64,000 bases of DNA from Rhabdophis nuchalis. Taxonomy: Eukaryota > Chordata > Lepidosauria > Squamata > Natricidae. The translations under genes and the position numbers were made by a program. How positions within the stretch are numbered: position 1 is the stretch's first letter; each line of letters begins with the position of its first letter. The stretch covers positions 75,044,715 through 75,108,714 of the forward strand of contig CM077646.1 of NCBI GenBank assembly GCA_039707465.1, given 5' to 3'. The notes beneath the pieces were generated by a model. It was not told where the DNA came from. It searched no databases and saw only the letters and a list, made by a program, of their open reading frames with translations. Shown here in pieces: positions 22,117 through 34,100 of this stretch.

Positions 22117-25100
22117 CTTTATTGTCATTGTAAAAATTACAATGAAATTGGTTTTAACTTTACTGGTGCAAAATTATAAAAGAAACAAAAAAGAGAGAAA
22201 AGAAAAAAGAAAAAACTAGCATGTGCATGGAGTGATTGCGGTTGAATTTAAAAGTCTCACAGCCCATGCAGTTAATGCAACCTTCCCCAATACTGAGAGT
22301 TGTGCAGACAAATAGGCCATTGAAATTTCTAGAATTTAAAGCCCACATTTTTGGAAGTCATCCAGCTTGGGGAAGAATCCTTCAATAGACTCAGAGGTGG
22401 CATTCAGCCAGTTCTGACAGGTTCTGGAGAACCAGTAGCGGAAATTTTGAGTAGCTCAGAGAACCAGCAAATAGGCTGGCCCCGCCCCTGCTGCCTCCCA
22501 GCCTCCCAGCTGATCTTCTTTTGTTGCCCTGAACAGGAGAACGGAGCTGGAAAGCAGGTTAGTGGGGTGGGGAGGAAATGGGGATTTTGCAGTAACCTTC
22601 CCCTGCCACACCCACAAAGCCACACCCACAAGGGCAAACCATGCCCAGAAAGCCATGCCCACAAACCAGTAGTAAAAAATGTTGAATCTCACCACTGAAT
22701 AGACTTAATATATGTATTGCATTAAAAAGGGATGGGATGAGAAAATAAATAATTGGAAGGCAGGGGAGGGGGGGGGAGTACATAAAATTTATCTGAACCA
22801 AGGACAAAATTACCATATTTTTCAGAGTATAAGATGCACTGGAGTATAAGACGCACCAAGGTTTTGAAGAGACAAATTTTTTTTAAAAGTTTTTGCACTC
22901 TGCAGACCTCACGAAAACGCCCCATTTTTCACAAAAACAGGTCCAGTTTTTTGTCAAACAAAATTGCATGCATAGACTTTAGGAGTCTTGTAAAGTGCTT
23001 CTGAGAGCTGGGAGGGGGGCAAAATTGAGCCAAAAAATTGCCTGTTTTTCACTCATTTCTGCCCTCCCCAGCCCCCAGGAGGTCTCTGAAAGCGTCCTAC
23101 AGGCTCTGCATGACGATTTTGGTGAAGGGGGCGGGGTTTCAGGAGACAAAAAATGCTGTATTCAGTGTATAAGATGCACCCAGATTTTCAGCCTCTTTTT
23201 TGAGGGAAAAGGGTGCATCTTATATTCCTAAAAATATGGTAACTGTAAAAAAGAGACTTAGAATCCATCTGTTTCTTCCTGGGATCTATTATGCAAACGT
23301 AATTTTCTGGGTTCCATCCAATGCATTTTATTATGGTACTTTCTCAAAGGTCAGATTTTCTTTGTATCGAACACCTGCAGGAATGCGGTGGCTCACGTGG
23401 TTAGGATGTTGGGTAGAAGGTTAACAGGTCCACGTTCAAGACCTGAGTGCTGCTGCGTGACAGGGTAAGCTCTCATCATTCAGCCCCCCCACGGGTTTCC
23501 CCAAGCAACGATGATGTCACTGGCTGATCCTTTCAACCCAAAAGCGCCTTAAATGGTGAGTCCAACACAAATGGAGGAAACTCACCTGCAGGGCATATAA
23601 GACTCAAGCAGCAGACCTCTGCTGGATACTGAGCAGCATAAACACCAGCCACATGTCCACCCATTGAAGTTCCAACCAGATGAAATGGCTTCCGGTTCAG
23701 ATTGATACATTCAACGAACTGAAAAATTAAGGGAGAGGCCGTGCATCAGCATCCTGCAGGTCACAACACCACAGCTGGGGCTTAATCCAAGTTGCTGCCC
23801 CTCCTAGTCCAAAATAGGAAGGGTTTGGAAACCTGATTTCAAGATCAGTGTATAGGCAACCCCTGACTGGATGCAGACATTGCTTTAATCTCTTTTTCAA
23901 TTAAGGAAGAATTGCTGTTACTTATGAAAAGTTGTGCTGGATCAGGAAGAAGTAAATACCCCCAAAGTGCAAACGCTGCAAGCTTTAAAATACCATAGGA
24001 AAATCCTGTTAAGTAAGACTTTGAAATTTTGGGATGTGACAGCTTCTGGCTAGGAGATTTTGGCTGAGAGCGAAGCAAGCCTAGCAGGTGAGGCCTAGTC
24101 TGTACTTGGATGGGAGACCTTTAGGGAACCCCAAGAACAGTGGACTAAACTGAGAAGTAAAAAAAAAACAACCTGGAAGAAAGCACAGGCAAGTCATTTC
24201 TGTACTGTTGCCAAGAAAAGTACAATAAAGTTGCCAAAAGTCATGTGTGATTTCAAGGAGGCTATTTAGTGAGGGAGACTTTTTAAAATACCCTAAAAAT
24301 ATTAGGACTCTTATTCTTTTTAAGACTAGATTCCCTTCCTTACCCCCATCCTCTATGGGACGGGTGTCAAACTCGCCATGTCACGTTGCTGTCATGTGAC
24401 ATTTCCCAAAGTTTTTCCCATTCACAAAGCTGGGGGGGGAGGGGGGCCTTCCGAGTGATGTATCTGGCCCACAGGCTGCCAGTTTTCCAGTGCCATAAGT
24501 TGGTGGAATGCTAGAATCACAGATTGGGGGCACATAAGGATGTATAATTATATAATGATGAGAATAGCTGGTAATTGTAACCAGGTGTACAATTCAACCA
24601 AAATTAGGCTGAAGGGGGGGGGGGGCGTGTTAAAAGCACAATGACTATATATTAAACTTTTTTGTTCTATTTTTTTTAAAGAAAGGAGGAGAATATATGT
24701 TAAAATTAAATATGTATATCAAAAAGGAACTATAAATACCATCAACATAAAATGGAGCTTGCTCAGAAGCTGAAATATACCAAGTAAATGAGATGAAGAG
24801 TGGAAAGAAAAAGAGAGAGGTAAGGAAAGAAGAGAGGAATAGGAGAGAGGGCGAGGAGGGGGAAGAGGAAAAGAGAAAGGAGGAGTGGAAAGGGGTAGAG
24901 GAGAAGGAGAGAGGAAGGGGAAGTAGAGTAGGGAAGGATGACAGAGGGAAGAAAGGAAGTAGGGAGTGGGAGGAGAGGGAGGAAGAAGAAAGTGATCGAT
25001 AAGGACAAATATGGTGTATGGAGAGCAGAAGAGCTAATAATTGTGTTTGGGAGTTGATGGTACTATGAGTTGATGTAAACATTTAATAATATAAAACGGT

Positions 25101-28100
25101 GCTGGCTATATAATAGTATACATGTAAATTGTATGTTATGAAAATGAAAAAATAAAAAATTTTACTAATAAAAAAAAGTTGGTGGAATGCTGTGGTACTG
25201 TAGTATTTTGTGGATTTATTTTTATTTTCATGGAATATTGCTGTAAGCCGCCTGGGATGATTATGCATAAGCCAGGTGGGGATAAAAGTTTTCTCGATAA
25301 ATAAGTAAAAGATTCATCTCTCTCCCAACAGCACTGACTGACTTTCACAGTGAAATCCTAAGTCATTTCTGAAGTGCTACAAGTTCTCCCCAGAAGACTA
25401 TAAATTCTGTATGAACAGGAGAAATGAGATGACAGCATTTTGCATTGCTGACTGAAATGCATCACGTAGAAAAACCAGAAATCAGAGCTGGAAGAAGACA
25501 CTGGCACAAATGAAACAAACAAAATGTTAGAAGGTTATGATATTTTTGGAGTTACTTACCAAGCACATCTAAATTATATTAAAGTAACCAAAATACCTTT
25601 ACAATCCCCAACGCAAGTCACAACTTTTGTTTGGAATTTGAAAGCTGAGAAAGTTGACACGCCCTACGTGGCACATATGCTGGAAGGAGCAACCTTCAAT
25701 ACTCTTCAAGTACGTAATAAACAGCAAAGATTTGTTTACTTTATGACACACACAAAATAAATCTCCTCGGAGAAAAACTTGACAAGCCAAAATCTGGAGT
25801 CTGTACTCTGCTTCTGTGATACTTGTACTAAACTGGACTACAATATAGTTCCCTTTCTTCCCAACAAAGTAGTCTAATGCATAGAGAAAGTACTAGGTGG
25901 AGAAATCTGTGGTAGCTTTCTTACCCCCAAATTTAAAGGAAAACGTACCTCCCCATTAATTTTTGATTACTTTAAAACTGAAAGCTCTAAGAGACCAAAA
26001 GACTGCAACAATCTGCAGATTTCTGCACTTCTGCAGATTTTACCTGGTGTATCCTTTTCACTTGTCCATATATGGAATAGTCATCGAGAGATGACCGAGT
26101 GGTATCCCCATGACCTGGCATATCAACACAGATCAAGTGAAGGTTTTTTGGAAGAAACTGTGAAGAACAAGCATAAGCAGAACAAATTTTATCATCAAAA
26201 GCAAACTTGGGAAACATTCCAGTATAAACCATTACTATAATACAATCCTGGTTTATACATTATATTAAACCACCATTCATTCAACAATAGTTTATTGCAA
26301 ACAACAGTAATTGGCTGGATTTGTACAACAAGCTAAGCCCATGATGGCGAACCTATGGCACGGGTGCCACAGGCGGCACGCGAAGCCATTTCTAAGGGCA
26401 CGCGAGGCGTTGCCCTGTCAGCTCCAGCGCACATGAGCATGCTGGTCAGCTGATTTTCGGCCTTGATTTTCAGCCATTTTTTGCCCTCCTGAAGGGAGAA
26501 AAATGGCCCAACGGGTAACCTGGAAGTCCATTCCTGAACTTCTAGTTTGTGTGTTGGGTCTTTTTTCACCCTCCCCAGGCTCCTAGAAAGCTTCTGCAGC
26601 CTTGGGAGGGTGAAAAATGGACCTACTGGGCCCAACGGAAGTCAGAAAAGAGGCTGTTTTTGGTCTCTGGGGGAGGCCATTTTTGCCCTTCCCAGGCTCC
26701 AAAAAAGCCATGTGTATATGTGCTGGACAGCAGGGGGTGTCACACATGTATTCTCAGGGGACATCACATAGGAAGCATTAAATTATGAGGGTGGGCACAT
26801 GAGCATGCACAATAGTGCAAGTGTGTGTGCTTTAGGCACCCGAGGTGAAAAAGGTTCGCCATCACTGAGCTAAGCCAAAATTAAGCAAATTTTGGCCTAG
26901 CACAACACAAGAATCTACCCAAGGAGTTGAACAGCCTTGGTTTGGCTACAGATTGGCTGAGCACAAAGCATTCTTGTAAAACAGGAAATGACAGCTCTTT
27001 CCCATTATACAGTTCCATTCTAGGTTTGGGGGCCACATGTGGCCCTTTAGTTTCTCTTTTTGTATTGTAAAACATCTTTTTGCAAGAGAAAACACAGTCA
27101 CAAACTGTTCATGAACCTGGAGTTATCCATGTGTCCAAACATATAGTAGTTTTTAAGACATATTAAATAGATTTTATGGCCCAAGAACTAACACAATGCA
27201 TCCTCTTTTCCATGCTCAACATCATAAATCATTTCCAAGTTAGCAAAAACCAGTCACATCTGTACCTGAAAGATAGGTACCATATTTTTCGGAGTATAAG
27301 ATGCACCTTTTCCCTCCTAAAAGAGGGTGAAAATTTGGGTGGGTCTTATATACCGAATGTGGCCCTGCCACCCACCAGCCCCTAAGCCTTTGGCATCTGC
27401 CTCCCAGCAATTTACCTCCTTGCAGCAAATGGGGAAAATGGGGCTTACGGAGGCGGCAATAGGCTATGGCAATCCCTGGAGCCTGAAACAGCTGATCATC
27501 AGGAGGCCAGTGCTGAAACTGAAATTGAAAGTAAAACAGGCTGTTTGCTGCAAGGAGGCAAATTGCTAGGAGGCACAAGCAGATTTTTTCCCCTTCTAAT
27601 CAGGCTAAACCGAAACAGGCTGTTTGCTGTTTGCAAATCAATAACTATAAATGCCAATAGAATGTTCAAATTATTAGATTTACTTTTTAAAGACTGCTTT
27701 ATTGTTGTTGTTCTAGACAACTTAACAAAATGAAGAAGCTTTTTAAAATAAATTCTTGATCTGAAGAGGCCCAGTGCTATTGTACCTTCTTTTAAATAGC
27801 AGAGAACAACATATATTTCCAGGAAGCCACATCGATTTTAACAGCATCTGTACAAGTATAGTCTGAAATGTAACACCACATCAGTGTATATTGTCTGTAC
27901 TGTTTGCCGTTTGCTGCAAGGAGGAAAATTGCTGGGAGGCAGATGCAGATTTGTTTTCTCTTGTTTTCCTCCCCAAAAGCTAGGTGTGTCTTATACCTCG
28001 GACCTTCTTATACTGTACGTAGAAGAGAGACCATATTTTCCACGGTCATAGTAGAATCAAGTGTATTTGTGCCTAAATACATGGGTGAAGACAGCAAAGA

Positions 28101-31100
28101 TATTTTGGAAGTAATCATCCTAACAAACTATATATTATCTTAACCCTGGAGTTGATTCACACAGTATTTCTGAGAATACGAACTGTCCTAACAGAAACTT
28201 CAACATTCCATGTTAATTTCAGTCACCCCATTACAAGACGAGATAACATCATGAACCACACAATAAACATATTCAGTACAATGAAAGTCAGGAAGTAAGG
28301 GAGGGAGGGAGATTGAAGATCCATTTTTCAGGTGACACTTGAATTCCAAGATGAAATTGTTTTAACATCAGAGAAACGGAAGCATACCTTGACCATAGAA
28401 AGCCACATTTCTTTGTTAGCCGAGAACCCATGCAGCATGAGGACAGATGGTCTGTGGCTGGACCTTCCTCGGGAACAATAGCAAAACTGGTAATCACCAC
28501 AATGTGCGTATTTCACCTGCAAGCCCAGGGTTCGACGCCAATACCTAGTAAGGGGGGGAGGGGGAGGCAAAGGAGAAAAAAATGCAATGCAATGAGTTCA
28601 GTCCAAGATTAATTTTCCTTCTCCTCTTTTCTGCTTTCCATTAATCAAACACTATTCACACCCACTGACATGCTTATATGTTTTTTCAAGCAGCATGATG
28701 ATTATCCTGGAATATTGTTTTAAAAAAAGGTTTAAAACAAGGGTTTGTTCATTGATATTTATCAAAATGGTTTCTTTGATGCTGAGAATTTTGTAGGAAT
28801 ATTAGCTGTTCTAGAGCAGAGGTAGGTTGCTACCAGTTCGGGCGAACCAGTAGTGGAAATTGGGGCTTGGTCGCTGAACCAGTAGGGACGGCAGACTGGC
28901 CATGCCATTGCCCGCATGTTTTTTTAGGTATTTTATAATGTTCTGTGCATGTGCAGGCAAGAACCAGCCACGCCGTACCGACAGAGCCCACAACAGCTGC
29001 TTCTCTCTGCTGTAGTGATTCCCGGATGCAGCTTACCACTCCAAGCCTGAAGCGGCAGGAGGCGAGGGCTACCTTGGCACCATTTGGGTGCACCCAGTTG
29101 GAGGGGCTGCTCTGGGACAACCAATGGGCCAGTCCTGTGACTAGAGCTCTGGAATATAGTTATAATCTATAATTCTGTTTTTCTGAGGAAAGTTTCCTGT
29201 GACACTTAAAGCTGATCAGCAGCAAGGAATATGGTGACTGTACACTGTACATTTTGTTTGATCTGTATGTCTATGTAGCCAATCTCTGCTACCAATCTGT
29301 ATGGCTATATAATAATCCTCTATTACCATTTACAATACAATACAATAGCAGAGTTGGAAGGGACCTTGGAGGTCATCTAGTCCAACTTCCTGCCAAGGCA
29401 GGAAGCCCTATACCATTTCAGACAAATGGCTATCCAACATCTTCTTGAAGACTTGCAGTGTTGGGGCATTCACAACTTCTGGTGGCAAGCTGTTCCACTG
29501 ATTAATTGTTCTAACTGTCAGGCAATTTCTCCTCAGTTCTAAGTTGCTTCTCTCCTTGATTAGTTTCCACCCATTGCTTCTTGTTCTGCCCTCAGGTGCT
29601 TTGGAGAATAGTTTGACTCCCTCTTCTTTGTGGCAACCCTTGAGATAGTGGAACACTGCTATCATGTCTCCCCTGGTCCTTCTTTTCATTAAACTAGACA
29701 ACCAGTTCCTGAAACCGTTCTTCATATGTTTTAGTCTCTAGTCCCTTGTTGCTCTTCTCTGCACTCTTTCTAGAGTCTCCACATCTTTTCTACATCGTGG
29801 TGATCAAAACTGAATTCAGTATTCCAAGTGTGGCCTTACAAGGCCTTATAAAGTGGTATTAACACTTCACGTGATCTTGATTCTATCCCTCTGTTTATGC
29901 AGCCTAGAACTGTTTCTACATAATATTTCTACATAATAAAACAGATTTTCTAACACAAACTCACTGAGGTCATGTTTATTTAGCTACAAACAACACGGAC
30001 CTAAAGTACTTCTGATTTATACTTTAAAAGAGAGTTAAAATAGTTGCTTCCAATCTGCAGTGCAGCATTAGCAATATATTAATCATCCGATGTGTCAGCA
30101 AGTTTTTAAGTACCTTGTCACTTTCCCTTATTGTTAAGGAGCTCTTTTCCTTTGCTATCCTTTTCTTCTACTGCCATTAAACCCCTATGCTGCTTTAGAA
30201 ATTCTTTTAAGTTTCTAAGAAATGGAACTGGGTAGGCAAGATGTCGGGTAGCATAGATGCTTAGATAACAAAGTAACAAAGAACAAACAGATTTTTGCTG
30301 AATCACTAAAACATGGATTTTAAATAATTGTCTTTATCTTGTCGTTATTAACCCACTTGAGGGTTAAAAATAACCCGAACCTGCCTCCTTGGCAAGGGGA
30401 AATATTCTCAACCGGAAACTCCAAGGGTGACTAAAAGAATAGGTAAGTCAAAAAGTCAAGAACTATATAGTCCTGCCCCTTTTATATGTGCATTTCGCAT
30501 GCGATGTGTGTAAAACAGAGGTCTCATTCTCGCGGCCTGCAGGCCAATTGCAGCCCGCAGGACGGTATCTTGTGGCCCCCACCGTGATATGAAAGTATAA
30601 TATTAGTGCAGCCCGCAGGGGGAGTGGACCTCTGTGGAATCCCTTATACGGCCCAGCCTCACCCAGACTCTGCCTCCAGCGGCCCCCAGGTAAATTGAGT
30701 TTAATAATAATAATAATAATAATAATAATGTAATTTCTTGACCGCTCCCTCTCCCCGTAGGGACTCGGAGCGGTGCACAGGGAAACTAAAAAACCATAAA
30801 TATACAATAGATATACAACATCTTAAAAACAAATTAAACAGTACCTGTGCTAAAATACCCATTTTAGACTAAAATTCCCACTAAACAACTAAAACCCCAT
30901 AGAGAGAGACTACCCTAGGCCGGCCAAGCAGAAAAGAGTTTGAGACTTCTGGTGTAAAAAAAACCTATACAGGGCTTTAATCATACAGACACAGGTGCCA
31001 TTTTGGCTCTTTTGCCCCCCCCCCCCCTCCAACCCCTGAAGATGCCCTGTTAAAGCACTAGCCCTTGCAGTGGCCATTAGATTAATCAAAAGTTCAAAGA

Positions 31101-34100
31101 GACACTTTAAGCTGCCTAGAGGGTTAAATCAGTGGGAATCTCAACTCATTGTTTCCAAATCCCAATCAAATACACCAGAACTGACTGATCTCTGGGACAA
31201 AGGTCTGAGTTTGCTTAAGGTATATGACCTCCATCACTTTTTGTACCCCGTAGGTCCTGCTTTGAGGTTTATGACATTATGTTCGAGTCTCAAAGTTTTT
31301 CTTTACACAAGGGACAATTTGTTCCTAATCAATATTTTTAGAAAGATGTTCCAAATCAACATTTTACTTGGGTCCTGCAGATGGACTAGCAGTATACAGG
31401 ACAGACTAATTATCCAAAGCTGACATTATCTCTTGCACAGTATCACTACCAGCTGCAGCAGTCAAAGGGAAACCCTGAAGAATGAGGACCAAATGTGAGC
31501 GAAAAAATAGGAGACAACTCAAGCCACCTCATCAGGCATCTCTGCTGAGAAACCATCTACCTCAAACACAATGGGAATGCTGCAAGAGAACATCTGTTTT
31601 CCTTAGGTTCCTGAACATTCCCCATCTGTATAAAAGATTGACCCACATATCTTAAATATTGTTCATAGGTGCAGTGAACCTACAGTGCAACATGTTTTAA
31701 CCTAATGCTTCTAAGAATAACAGATTACAACTCTTAGATTTCCTGGCTGGAAACTCCAAGAGTTTTCCCCACATATCTTCTTCTTGTGCCATATCCATCA
31801 TTGGACGTTGGCGATCATGTTAGCGATCTTACTTTTTATCAACAGCTGCATGAAAAAGTTTTGTCAAAACCAGTCCCTTAGATTTTGAAGTTCTTCTTCT
31901 GCCTGGACCTCGTTTACCTTCAATCTTTCCCTGGAGGATTACGTGAAGCATGCCATATTTTTCCAGATGTCACTTCACACGTCCAAAATATTCTAACTTT
32001 TGCTTTTTGATGGTTTTGATTATTTTTCTTGGCTTACCCAGGCATCTTATCATCTCCCCATTTCTGATTTTGTCAACCACAAATCTGGAAGCCACCAATT
32101 ATATTTTGATAGGACACAAACACATCTGCCTTTGTAGGCTGAGGAAAAGGATGATGGTATTGTCACTGAACATTTCTGCCTCAAATTTCATTTGACTGTT
32201 GAAGGGCACCTAATCAGAGCAATCAGTCCAAGAATGGAATGCTTCCAGCTCCAAGAATAGACATGGGCTTACATTTGCTTCCACCCAGCCTCCAGATGAA
32301 GTGACTAAAATAAAGAAACTTATAATCCATGGATCAGTTTTGCAATTCATTCTTAAACTCTACCTTTAATTGTTTCCAATTAGGAAAATGCTTCAAAACT
32401 AACTAAAATAGGGATTTCAATGCCCATGGATTTGTGGAGACAAAGCAGAAGGACCAGCACTTTGCTACTGTGTGTATTTTCAGAGAATCATGGCAAAGAC
32501 AAAGCAGTCATTTAGATTTCTTTTGGCACAATTATCAAGATCACGTCTCAATCACAGCAGATCAAAAGAGGGACCTGGAAACAATGCCAAATAAATCAAA
32601 ACCCAACTGCATATCTCTTATTGGCAACCTCTAGATGTTTACTTTTGGAGAACATTTAGGTGAAGTGGCAGCTGTTACAAGTACTGGCTATTATTTATAA
32701 TTCCCAAATACCCTTTCGTGCATCATACATTTGTACCCATGTCTATTTACCTTTTAGGTCAGGAGTCATATGCAGCCTTACAGCCCTAGCTCTTGAACAA
32801 GCTGGTGGATCCAGGCAAGGCAATTAGGTAAGCACCAAAACATCTATTTTATTAAAATGCATTAAAACATCCCAATGCTTCCAAATATGAGGCACAGACT
32901 TCCAGTCCCCTTCCTCCATCAACCCTGGTTTAAAGATCTGGGCAACCAAAAATAAAAAAGGCAGCTCCCAAATGTAAAACAATTACTTTCTGCAGGGGAC
33001 AGCAAGGGAGAGGGGGGCGCAGGGAGGGTAAGCAAGATAATGTGTTGCTTTACCCTGGGCTGAATGCAGACTTGGCATTCTAAAAATAGGCCCACTGAAA
33101 TTGGCGTGATACAGATTAATCATGCCCAACTTAAGCCTATTACATTTCAGTAAATGTATCTAGATAATATTAAGTCTGGATCCAATCCCGTACTCGGGGT
33201 TAGTAACGCATTTACAATGAAGCTATCCAATTTCCCAGATAGCCTTATTCCAGAGAATGTGGTAATTTTGAGCTGTTTGTTATGTTCTGATGCAAGAGCA
33301 GAAAATCTGTGCACCAACCTACAATGAAGGGGGGGAGAAGACAAAAATCAGCTATTGGTGATATACAATCCAGCAGGAATTTTTCAAAAGGGAAGATTCA
33401 ACCAGGCAAAAGAGAATCCCATAATGGTCATAGCAGCATTAGGCTGATGGGTGTTACATATGTGAGAAGGAAAACCAATTCCCTTGTTTCTATTCCATGC
33501 CTCACAGTTAAAATCGCCTTTTTCCTCTTGTTCACGGGGACATCTCCTTCATTTTCCCTCTCATGTTCCTTCGTCACTAATTCTCTTTGTGCTAAGATAA
33601 TCAAAGATGATACTCTTATCCCACCTAACTTTTATTTATGCTTAATCATTTAAAGTAGCTTGTGGATGGCTCCATTTGGTAAAGAATCTGTCCCCATTCA
33701 GAAAATAAGCTTCCGACATCTTTACTCACAGGGATCTAGTTTCCTAAATCAGGCAACGTAACCTAGGTAATAATCCACTGCCTAGCAACCAAAAATAAAT
33801 ACATGCCTTGGTACTTAGATACATGCTGTTAAGAGAATGCTGTATTATACTAACTGAGCATTAACGGTAACAATACTTTTACAGGAGATAAAAATATTCT
33901 AGCACCTTGTTGTCTATTATGCATGTATACAGACTTAGTTGTAAAATAATTGTCCACCCCTGACCTCAGATAAGCCACAGCTGAGTGGAAGAATGCTATT
34001 CTGCTTGGCAAGGGTGCTTCATTCAATACTGAACCACCTGAGATAAAAGGATTTTAGGGTCAGATGGTAGAGGAGACCTCTGCCTGAACTCCTTGAATAT

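Noticed and set aside
33147..33344. Possible small exon/gene on minus
   Set aside because: No domain, no similarity recognised, no consistent splice context.
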